Shown: piece after piece, positions 8,246 to 16,686 of the stretch
How the letters are laid out: each line of letters opens with the position of its first letter
How positions within the stretch are numbered: the stretch's first letter is position 1
DNA from: Mesostigma viride
Lineage: Eukaryota; Streptophyta; Mesostigmatophyceae; Mesostigmatales; Mesostigmataceae
Assembly (NCBI GenBank): GCA_009746045.1
Contig: RPFO01002194.1
Location: 76,501-122,500, forward strand
DNA: 46,000 nt
Reading direction: 5' to 3'
Program-made: the position numbers and the translations under genes
Notes under the pieces: model-generated
The model's input: only the letters and a program-made list of their open reading frames with translations
The model's database searches: none
Told to the model about the DNA's origin: nothing

Positions 8246-8586
8246 TATTTGCTGAGCTTCGCTCATTTTATATATGACGCGTGGACGGGCTCAAAGGGGA
8301 CCGACCTGCCGTAGGTAGCGTAAGACTAGCGCTTGTCACGAGGGTACTGCACCGGCCGGCCTTTTTTGTGCCGAGGCTGAGTGTGTTTCCGGAGTGCAGG
8401 CCTAGGTAGCTTCTAACGTACGTCACTAGACCTTGTTACCTGCGCCAGCCGCCAGGCGTGGCGCAACTGTGATTGGCAGTCAGTACACCTTGTACCTGCG
8501 CCAGCCGGCAGGCCTGCGTGGCGCAATGTGAATGATAGTCAGTACTTAGAGTGGTGTAGGGGACGTAGGGAGGCCTCTTTTCAGCT
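8246..8586 (+). repeat. Repeat A1 of the non-autonomous YR element
   Basis: 341 bp from TATTTGCTGAGC to TTTTCAGCT, repeated at 9815-10155. Inside are two imperfect tandem copies of a roughly 57-bp unit (8431-8485, 8488-8545). Each has a hairpin of TGCGCCA...TGGCGCA (8441-8465 and 8497-8525) and each ends near CAGTCAGTAC or ATAGTCAGTAC. Confidence 0.93.
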
Positions 8587-9627
8587 TCGCAACTTGATCC
8601 CAGCATTTGCTGGCAAGGTCGGCTGGCCGCTATGGCGGCTGCGCTGAATGTAAGACGATGCTATCGGCCTCTCCGGGCGTGGAGAGGCCTGGAATAAAGT
8701 TCTTTATGTTCGCCACCTACCGTTACAGGCCACGGTAATGGATGTTGGGTGGGGGGCTCTACGATTTGAGTAAAAGGGTGTGATTTCCGGCGCTGGGCCC
8801 ACTGACGATTCCCCTCTACCCCTGGGTGCGGCAAGCAGCTTCCTGACACTGGGGAAGCTGCGTTTTCAGTCGGACAACGTCAGGGAAGGAGCCATACAGG
8901 CCAGGGCCAGCGGCTACGGTGGAAAGAATCACAGGAGGAGGCGAATCTGCCTTAAACGTGGAGATGGCTAGCGCGGGGTGCCAGGGTAGCCCATAACTGC
9001 CAAGAGCCTGACAGCGGACCCGATCTTTCGGCCTGTGGCCAGACGGGAGTTTCGGGGAGGATGCGGGGCTGGAGCGAATCTTGGTGGGAGGAGCGCGCTC
9101 TTCATCATTGCCCAGTTTTTCAGCAAAGAATGTTCGCCTGGCGGGGCTGAAATTCTTGCTGTTTTATCGCCTTGTTTTTATCCTGTATGATGCATTATAG
9201 GAAAAGCGATAAAGAGTTCGGTTCAGCCAGGGGGGCATCTCTATGCCATAAAAAATTTCCTACAACAACACAAGCGCTGGTCAGGGCCTTGGCTAAGCAG
9301 TTTCCAAGCCAAGGCCTTGGTAGGGTAGAGGGCCTATCGCCACAAAGGTTTCAATGCCGGGAAATCCCAGCCTCGGGGGTGGGGCTGGTGATGGGTCCTG
9401 GGCTTGTGAGAGACGGTCCGGGGGCGTAAGGCCTAATGAGCAGCCGCTGGAAACCGCCCCCCTAACGGGGGGAACGACATGGGTGCCGCCCTGCGTCCGC
9501 CGGGAAACCGTAGCGGCCACACGGGGGCGGCAGTACAGCCGTGGCAGCGTGCAGGAGGGGGGCCATGGGGGGAAAGAAACTCGGCACCAAGGTTGGCGAC
9601 AACCTTGGTGGCCAGGAAGGAGGTGTG
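8587..9627 (+). other. Hairpin-rich non-coding core of the YR element
   Basis: No credible ORF. Perfect stems are unusually frequent: CCAGC/GCTGG (8600-8613), GCCGC/GCGGC (8626-8639), GGCCTCTCC/GGAGAGGCC (8666-8689), TACCGT/ACGGTA (8718-8737), GGCAT/ATGCC (9234-9247), GGCCTTGGCT/AGCCAAGGCC (9285-9316), CCCCCC/GGGGGG with loop TAAC (9457-9472), and CCAAGGTTG/CAACCTTGG with a GNRA-type loop GCGA (9587-9608). This suggests a structured RNA needed for packaging, reverse transcription or stability. Confidence 0.6.
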
Positions 9628-9800
9628 GGGGCAACACCTTGTGTTCGAGTATGCTGGGCCCCCAGCATGGTGCTACAATAACCAACTTGATAATGATGTG
9701 CACTGAGTTTGAAGGTGTGGTATAGGCTGTCCGTATAAAGCCTAGCACACAAAAATGTAAAATAAATGTTTCTCTTGGTGGGAAGGAACTCCAATGGACC
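9628..9800 (+). repeat. Repeat B1 of the non-autonomous YR element
   Basis: 173 bp from GGGGCAACACC to CCAATGGACC, repeated at 10183-10355. It contains the palindrome ATGCTGGG-CC-CCCAGCAT (9651-9668) and AATGTAAAATAAATG near its end, a likely polyadenylation region. Confidence 0.93.
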
Positions 9801-9814
9801 CCCCCAAAAAAATG

Positions 9815-10155
9815 TATTTGCTGAGCTTCGCTCATTTTATATATGACGCGTGGACGGGCTCAAAGGGGACCGACCTGCCGTAGGTAGCGTAAGACTAGCG
9901 CTTGTCACGAGGGTACTGCACCGGCCGGCCTTTTTTGTGCCGAGGCTGAGTGTGGTTCCGGAGTGCAGGCCTAGGTAGCTTCTAACGTACGTCACTAGAC
10001 CTTGTTACCTGCGCCAGCCGCCAGGCGTGGCGCAACTGTGATTGGCAGTCAGTACACCTTGTACCTGCGCCAGCCGGCAGGCCTGCGTGGCGCAATGTGA
10101 ATGATAGTCAGTACTTAGAGTGGTGTAGGGGACGTAGGGAGGCCTCTTTTCAGCT
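9815..10155 (+). repeat. Repeat A2 of the non-autonomous YR element
   Basis: 341-bp copy of A1 with one substitution seen (GTGTGG here, GTGTGT in A1). It starts 14 bp after B1, separated by CCCCCAAAAAAATG. Confidence 0.93.
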
Positions 10156-10182
10156 CCCACCCACCCACCCACGCTGCTAAGA

Positions 10183-10355
10183 GGGGCAACACCTTGTGTT
10201 CGAGTATGCTGGGCCCCCAGCATGGTGCTACAATAACCAACTTGATAATGATGTGCACTGAGTTTGAAGGTGTGGTATAGGCTGTCCGTATAAAGCCTAG
10301 CACACAAAAATGTAAAATAAATGTTTCTCTTGGTGGGAAGGAACTCCAATGGACC
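10183..10355 (+). repeat. Repeat B2, right end of the non-autonomous YR element
   Basis: 173-bp copy of B1 after a 27-bp linker containing CCCACCCACCCACCC. Similarity ends at GGACC (10355), followed by AAAAACAAG. Confidence 0.93.
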
Positions 10356-10805
10356 AAAAACAAGAAATGTATGATATGTTTATTCCCAATGTCCGGTAAA
10401 AAAAGACCTGTTTTGCGGGAAAATTAATAACCGTTCAAGTTTTTGCCATTTCCATGATGTAAATAGCTCAGCAAGCTACACACTCAGGGAACTACAAATG
10501 GTTGATTTTTGGTTGCCAACAAATGTGTGCATTGGCTGGGGCATACCCAGCCCTAATTAGCGTCTTTTTCTATTTATAGCGCAATATTGGCGTATACTTG
10601 GGGGTAGTACCCCCAACAAGTGCATGGACAACTCACAAGAGATGTTATTTAGTGCCCGCAATCATATTTCAGCATTGTGCAAATGAATTTCAAGTGTTAT
10701 TACCATAGTTCAATTTTTAAGGGTTTTGGGGTGCCACCTCCCCTTAATTAACTTATTAAAATCCTGCTAGCCCCCGTTGGGGAGTCATGGAGCATTAATC
10801 GCGAC
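10356..10805. other. AT-rich spacer, nothing recognised
   Basis: About 450 bp without a coding region, RNA gene or repeat that I can identify, lying between the YR element and the GGAT microsatellite. Confidence 0.6.
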
Positions 10806-10967
10806 GGATGGATGGATGGATGGATGGATGGATGGATGGATGGATGGATGGATGGATGGATGGATGGATGGATGGATGGATGGATGGATGGATGGATGGA
10901 TGGATGGATGGATGGATGGATGGATGGATGGATGGATGGATGGATGGATGGATGGATGGATGGATGG
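10806..10967 (+). repeat. GGAT tetranucleotide microsatellite
   Basis: About 40 uninterrupted GGAT units. The ORFs through it in both directions are repeat artefacts. It is followed by about 100 bp rich in CTAG and TCTATCT words before the RLE leader. Confidence 0.97.
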
Positions 10968-11070
10968 GTGCACACAATCCCACCCGTCTATTCTATCTAG
11001 TAACAAACAATCCTACTAGTCTATCTTATCTAGCTAGAGTGTGCCAGACCCTAGGAGTCTTGCCTAGATA

Positions 11071-11220
11071 TATACTCACTAGTAGATATGCTCTAGTTGT
11101 CTCACATCATTGTCTCACTTAATAATTAATATGAGTGAATGCACGTAGTTTCACAATAATGACCAACTAGTGGCCGGGAGTACCTGTTCACGTGCCCCGT
11201 TGAGGGCTTATATATATAGA
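11071..11220 (+). promoter_or_regulatory. Leader module of unit 1 with TATA run
   Basis: 150 bp from TATACTCACTAG to TATATATAGA, repeated at 16537-16686. It ends in TATATATATA (11209-11218) immediately before the first monomer, a plausible promoter for transcription into the array. It contains two GTCTCAC words and an ATTAATATGAG stretch. Confidence 0.6.
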
Positions 11221-14200
11221 CGGCAGGCGGTACCACCATTCCGTGGCAGCTTGGCCCAGTTTGCTACCGGCTGGCACACGTTTTCAGTGAATTTTGGGCT
11301 CCAGATTTAAATGCAACGTGCGGTTTGAGGCAGGGGAAAACATGCGTGGACGATAGGAATTATAGCACCGGCGGGCTTCAAAGTGCCGGACGGCAGGCGG
11401 TACCACCATTCCGTGGCAGCTTGGCCCAGTTTGCTACCGGCTGGCACACGTTTTCAGTGAATTTTGGGCTCCAGATTTAAATGCAACGTGCGGTTTGAGG
11501 CAGGGGAAAACATGCGTGGACGATAGGAATTATAGCACCGGCGGGCTTCAAAGTGCCGGACGGCAGGCGGTACCACCATTCCGTGGCAGCTTGGCCCAGT
11601 TTGCTACCGGCTGGCACACGTTTTCAGTGAATTTTGGGCTCCAGATTTAAATGCAACGTGCGGTTTGAGGCAGGGGAAAACATGCGTGGACGATAGGAAT
11701 TATAGCACCGGCGGGCTTCAAAGTGCCGGACGGCAGGCGGTACCACCATTCCGTGGCAGCTTGGCCCAGTTTGCTACCGGCTGGCACACGTTTTCAGTGA
11801 ATTTTGGGCTCCAGATTTAAATGCAACGTGCGGTTTGAGGCAGGGGAAAACATGCGTGGACGATAGGAATTATAGCACCGGCGGGCTTCAAAGTGCCGGA
11901 CGGCAGGCGGTACCACCATTCCGTGGCAGCTTGGCCCAGTTTGCTACCGGCTGGCACACGTTTTCAGTGAATTTTGGGCTCCAGATTTAAATGCAACGTG
12001 CGGTTTGAGGCAGGGGAAAACATGCGTGGACGATAGGAATTATAGCACCGGCGGGCTTCAAAGTGCCGGACGGCAGGCGGTACCACCATTCCGTGGCAGC
12101 TTGGCCCAGTTTGCTACCGGCTGGCACACGTTTTCAGTGAATTTTGGGCTCCAGATTTAAATGCAACGTGCGGTTTGAGGCAGGGGAAAACATGCGTGGA
12201 CGATAGGAATTATAGCACCGGCGGGCTTCAAAGTGCCGGACGGCAGGCGGTACCACCATTCCGTGGCAGCTTGGCCCAGTTTGCTACCGGCTGGCACACG
12301 TTTTCAGTGAATTTTGGGCTCCAGATTTAAATGCAACGTGCGGTTTGAGGCAGGGGAAAACATGCGTGGACGATAGGAATTATAGCACCGGCGGGCTTCA
12401 AAGTGCCGGACGGCAGGCGGTACCACCATTCCGTGGCAGCTTGGCCCAGTTTGCTACCGGCTGGCACACGTTTTCAGTGAATTTTGGGCTCCAGATTTAA
12501 ATGCAACGTGCGGTTTGAGGCAGGGGAAAACATGCGTGGACGATAGGAATTATAGCACCGGCGGGCTTCAAAGTGCCGGACGGCAGGCGGTACCACCATT
12601 CCGTGGCAGCTTGGCCCAGTTTGCTACCGGCTGGCACACGTTTTCAGTGAATTTTGGGCTCCAGATTTAAATGCAACGTGCGGTTTGAGGCAGGGGAAAA
12701 CATGCGTGGACGATAGGAATTATAGCACCGGCGGGCTTCAAAGTGCCGGACGGCAGGCGGTACCACCATTCCGTGGCAGCTTGGCCCAGTTTGCTACCGG
12801 CTGGCACACGTTTTCAGTGAATTTTGGGCTCCAGATTTAAATGCAACGTGCGGTTTGAGGCAGGGGAAAACATGCGTGGACGATAGGAATTATAGCACCG
12901 GCGGGCTTCAAAGTGCCGGACGGCAGGCGGTACCACCATTCCGTGGCAGCTTGGCCCAGTTTGCTACCGGCTGGCACACGTTTTCAGTGAATTTTGGGCT
13001 CCAGATTTAAATGCAACGTGCGGTTTGAGGCAGGGGAAAACATGCGTGGACGATAGGAATTATAGCACCGGCGGGCTTCAAAGTGCCGGACGGCAGGCGG
13101 TACCACCATTCCGTGGCAGCTTGGCCCAGTTTGCTACCGGCTGGCACACGTTTTCAGTGAATTTTGGGCTCCAGATTTAAATGCAACGTGCGGTTTGAGG
13201 CAGGGGAAAACATGCGTGGACGATAGGAATTATAGCACCGGCGGGCTTCAAAGTGCCGGACGGCAGGCGGTACCACCATTCCGTGGCAGCTTGGCCCAGT
13301 TTGCTACCGGCTGGCACACGTTTTCAGTGAATTTTGGGCTCCAGATTTAAATGCAACGTGCGGTTTGAGGCAGGGGAAAACATGCGTGGACGATAGGAAT
13401 TATAGCACCGGCGGGCTTCAAAGTGCCGGACGGCAGGCGGTACCACCATTCCGTGGCAGCTTGGCCCAGTTTGCTACCGGCTGGCACACGTTTTCAGTGA
13501 ATTTTGGGCTCCAGATTTAAATGCAACGTGCGGTTTGAGGCAGGGGAAAACATGCGTGGACGATAGGAATTATAGCACCGGCGGGCTTCAAAGTGCCGGA
13601 CGGCAGGCGGTACCACCATTCCGTGGCAGCTTGGCCCAGTTTGCTACCGGCTGGCACACGTTTTCAGTGAATTTTGGGCTCCAGATTTAAATGCAACGTG
13701 CGGTTTGAGGCAGGGGAAAACATGCGTGGACGATAGGAATTATAGCACCGGCGGGCTTCAAAGTGCCGGACGGCAGGCGGTACCACCATTCCGTGGCAGC
13801 TTGGCCCAGTTTGCTACCGGCTGGCACACGTTTTCAGTGAATTTTGGGCTCCAGATTTAAATGCAACGTGCGGTTTGAGGCAGGGGAAAACATGCGTGGA
13901 CGATAGGAATTATAGCACCGGCGGGCTTCAAAGTGCCGGACGGCAGGCGGTACCACCATTCCGTGGCAGCTTGGCCCAGTTTGCTACCGGCTGGCACACG
14001 TTTTCAGTGAATTTTGGGCTCCAGATTTAAATGCAACGTGCGGTTTGAGGCAGGGGAAAACATGCGTGGACGATAGGAATTATAGCACCGGCGGGCTTCA
14101 AAGTGCCGGACGGCAGGCGGTACCACCATTCCGTGGCAGCTTGGCCCAGTTTGCTACCGGCTGGCACACGTTTTCAGTGAATTTTGGGCTCCAGATTTAA

Positions 14201-14450
14201 ATGCAACGTGCGGTTTGAGGCAGGGGAAAACATGCGTGGACGATAGGAATTATAGCACCGGCGGGCTTCAAAGTGCCGGACGGCAGGCGGTACCACCATT
14301 CCGTGGCAGCTTGGCCCAGTTTGCTACCGGCTGGCACACGTTTTCAGTGAATTTTGGGCTCCAGATTTAAATGCAACGTGCGGTTTGAGGCAGGGGAAAA
14401 CATGCGTGGACGATAGGAATTATAGCACCGGCGGGCTTCAAAGTGCCGGA
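11221..14450 (+). repeat. Tandem array 1: nineteen 170-bp monomers
   Basis: The word CGGCAGGCGG recurs every 170 bp from 11221 to 14451, giving 19 full monomers that look identical by eye. A 14-bp start of a twentieth (14451-14464, ending GGTACC) fuses to the element body. Monomers contain ATTTAAATG, AATTATAG and a CCGGC...GCCGG stem but no long ORF. By position the array is the 5' leader of the retrotransposon, as with the promoter monomers of rodent L1. Confidence 0.95.
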
Positions 14451-14575
14451 CGGCAGGCGGTACCGCGACCGCAGCGCGTTGGGGGGCTGCCGCCCCCAAA
14501 CCCCCCGCGTGGGGGGCTCCGCCCCCCACTTTTGCCGCCCCCCCCCTCGGTGGCTGCCACGCCTGCCCTGATTGC
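14451..14575 (+). other. 5' body segment of unit 1, GC-rich hairpin region
   Basis: From the GGTACC junction to the start codon region. It holds alternating G6 and C5-C8 runs (GGGGGGCTGCCGCCCCC, GGGGGGCTCCGCCCCCC) that form strong stems. The same segment precedes the ORF in unit 2 (22977-23104), differing mainly in homopolymer lengths. Confidence 0.7.
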
Positions 14576-16232
14576 ATGGACGACCCACGACCCCCTTCGC
14601 CCAACGGCTCCCCCGCTACCCGGTTGGCGCCTCGGCGGACACCACCGCGGCTCTGCTGGCACTGCAGACCGCGGTGGCCGACATCAACCTCCAGTTGACC
14701 CTGGCCAAGTGCCCGGTGTACTCGCCCCAAGGTGATTGCTCCGGCTTTCCGCCCCAGCTCTTGGGCCGGGACGAGCGCCTCCATGGGTTGGATGTCCTCG
14801 GCGTTCCGGTTGGCGACCCCGCAGTGTCTTACTCCCCGGCTCTACCGGGCCCGCCGAGGCTCCTGGACGTGCCCGCCTGTCCCCCCCGCAGACCAAGGGT
14901 CTGCTTCTGTGGTTTTGCGCTCACCCTCGCGTCGTTCACTGGCTCCGAGGCGCTCTTCCGTCTCAGGTCCGGCTGGCCGCCGAGGGCCACGACGTTGCAT
15001 CGGGCCTTGGCGCAGCTGGTCCCGGGCCCCGACCTCCCGCCACATGCTATTCGCATTGCCTCCCTGCCTGCACGGATGGGTGGCTGCGGTCTGACTCGTG
15101 CCGCCCGGCTGGCCCAGCAGCCTTTTTGGGCTCCGTCGCTCAGTCGTGGGCGGAAAGCTGCCGGCTCCTGCCCCTTTTGGCAACGGCAGCGCCTGACCTC
15201 CTGGACCCCAGCAGCCCTTTGCCCTTCGTCACCGCCATCCAGGAGGCCTATGCTGAGATCCAGCAGGCCTGTTCTCCCGTCCGTGCCGCTCAGGCGGTAC
15301 AGCGCCACCTCCCTCGCGGCACTCCCTCGGTCGCCTCCGTTCAATCTCCCGCCGCATTCCCTGCTCGCGTCATCGATAAACACCAGAAACCTACGCGGGT
15401 ATTCTGCACACGGCTGATTGGATTGCTCTTTTCGCGGACCTCAACGCCCAGGGACGTGCGTGGCTGTTCTCGCTTTCCTTGCGGAGTGTGGGCTCGGCGT
15501 ACCTTCGTGCTCTTCCCATGGCCCCCCATTCGCCTTGGCTCCCAGCCACTACTCGGTGGCGCTCCGGCACCAGCTATTTGCCCCGCAGCCTCTTGTTCCG
15601 GCCGGGCGGCCTTGTGGTAGCTGTGGGCAGCCGCTGGATCCCACGGGGACTCACTACCTTGCCTGCATGGGGGGCCAACAGAATCAGAATTGGTATTTGT
15701 ATTTGCACACTGTCCTCCTGACGGTGGTGCTCGCCATGATTCGGTCGGTTTTCCCCCACGCGAACATCCGGTCCGAGGATGCGGATGGCGCTGCCTTCTA
15801 TTCCCCCAACCACCGGCCTGACATCGTGGTGCTGGACTTTGAGGGGGGTGGCCGGCATCTGCTTATTGACGTTTCGGTGGCGCGGCCCTTGGCTCTTAGC
15901 CACGTGGCTGGGGCCTCCCTCACGGCAGGTTACACGGCGGACCGGGCGGAGCGGGCCAAGCTCCTGGCCTACGGCGACGTCGGGCACCATCGTGTGGTGC
16001 CCTTTGTCCTGGAGGAGTTTGGGCCATGGGGCCCCTGACCTCCGCCTTCTTCAAGGAGTGTTGCCGGCTCCGGGAGGACCGGCTGGACCTGGAGGGCCAG
16101 CGGGCCCCATGGTCGGCGCGGACCTGGACGTCATATTGGCGTCAGCGCTTGTCGGTGGCGCTGACTCGGGCCATGGCGGACATCATGCTCCGCCGTACGC
16201 GGGCTGATTTTGCGGTGCAGCAGGGCTATTAG
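14576..16232 (+). pseudogene. Deleted and rearranged RLE-retrotransposon ORF
   Basis: Compared with unit 2, the first 60 bp of coding sequence jump at a CGG microhomology (14636-14639) to sequence after the RT YLDD motif, deleting unit-2 positions 23168-26647. At about 14823-14888 a 65-bp piece from the PHD region (unit-2 23330-23393) replaces about 80 bp (26831-26909). The rest runs collinearly through thumb, CCHC and RLE (RPDIVV, LLIDVSV) to the same stop, with one-base indels in short homopolymers (15114, 15386, 15526, 16021). No functional protein is expected. The jumps look like template switching during reverse transcription. Confidence 0.88.
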
Positions 16233-16536
16233 GTTCCTCCCGTTAGGCGTTTCCATTGGTCTTATCGTACTTCGTAGTATAGAGCTTTGACATGGCTCTG
16301 TATATAGGTTTATAGCTGGGCGTTTGCTTTGGTTTGAGTGATTTCACTCTGCTGTAAGTAATTATATTTTTAATATATATCGTCGAGGCAAGAAGCAACC
16401 ATTTATCAAGGAGACAATGCAACAACCAGCGCAGGCCAGATAATTTATACCAAGTCCTCAATTTGCATGATTTTTCAATTGCTCCTTACAATTTGCAACA
16501 CATACGCATGAATCATAGAGCTTTGTGTGCTACAAC
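16233..16536 (+). other. 3' tail of RLE unit 1
   Basis: Shared with 28264-28559, apart from a 7-bp indel at CGTACTTCGTAG. It has TGTAAGTAATTA (about 16353), a candidate algal polyadenylation site. A TATCAAGGAGACAA motif (16404-16417) links it to the mini-repeat at 6417-6496. Similarity between units ends at GTGCTACAAC, and unit 2's leader follows directly. Confidence 0.75.
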
Positions 16537-16686
16537 TATACTCACTAGTAGATATGCTCTAGTTGTCTCACATCATTGTCTCACTTAATAATTAATATGA
16601 GTGAATGCACGTAGTTTCACAATAATGACCAACTAGTGGCCGGGAGTACCTGTTCACGTGCCCCGTTGAGGGCTTATATATATAGA
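16537..16686 (+). promoter_or_regulatory. Leader module of unit 2 with TATA run
   Basis: Copy of 11071-11220 lying directly after unit 1's tail. TATATATATA at 16675-16684 precedes the first monomer. Confidence 0.6.

Larger units (their letters stand above)
8246..10355 (+). mobile_element. Non-autonomous split-direct-repeat (YR-type) retroelement
   Basis: The order is A1 (8246-8586), unique core (8587-9627), B1 (9628-9800), A2 (9815-10155), a CCCACCC linker, and B2 (10183-10355). A1 and A2 are both 341 bp with one mismatch seen by eye; B1 and B2 are both 173 bp. A1-core-B1-A2-B2 is exactly the split-direct-repeat layout of PAT/TOC1-type elements. No RT or recombinase ORF is present, so mobilisation would be in trans, plausibly by a relative of the element at 1-2960, whose A2 start motif and CCCACCC linker match. 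Confidence 0.88.
11071..16536 (+). mobile_element. RLE non-LTR retrotransposon unit 1 (deleted, chimeric copy)
   Basis: The unit comprises a 150-bp leader (11071-11220), nineteen 170-bp monomers (11221-14450), an element body (14451-16232) and a tail (16233-16536). Leader, monomer, body ends and tail are shared with the adjoining unit 2 (16537-28559). The body lacks about 3.5 kb (PHD to RT motif C) and carries a transposed PHD-region piece, so it is dead. The shared boundaries at both ends show that the monomer array belongs to the unit. Whether the unit is one transcript-derived insertion or a later tandem duplication cannot be settled here. Confidence 0.8.

Noticed and set aside
9405-9420. 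GAGAGACGGTCCG and GCCGGGAAATCCCAGCC resemble group I intron core segments (S and P).
   Set aside because: The two lie about 40 bp apart with no room for the Q and R segments, and the usual P7 partner is missing. The resemblance is too weak to call an intron.
9354-9725. 123-codon ORF in the YR element core.
   Set aside because: It is Gly/Arg-rich and overlaps several perfect hairpins and the B1 repeat, and the composition is not protein-like.
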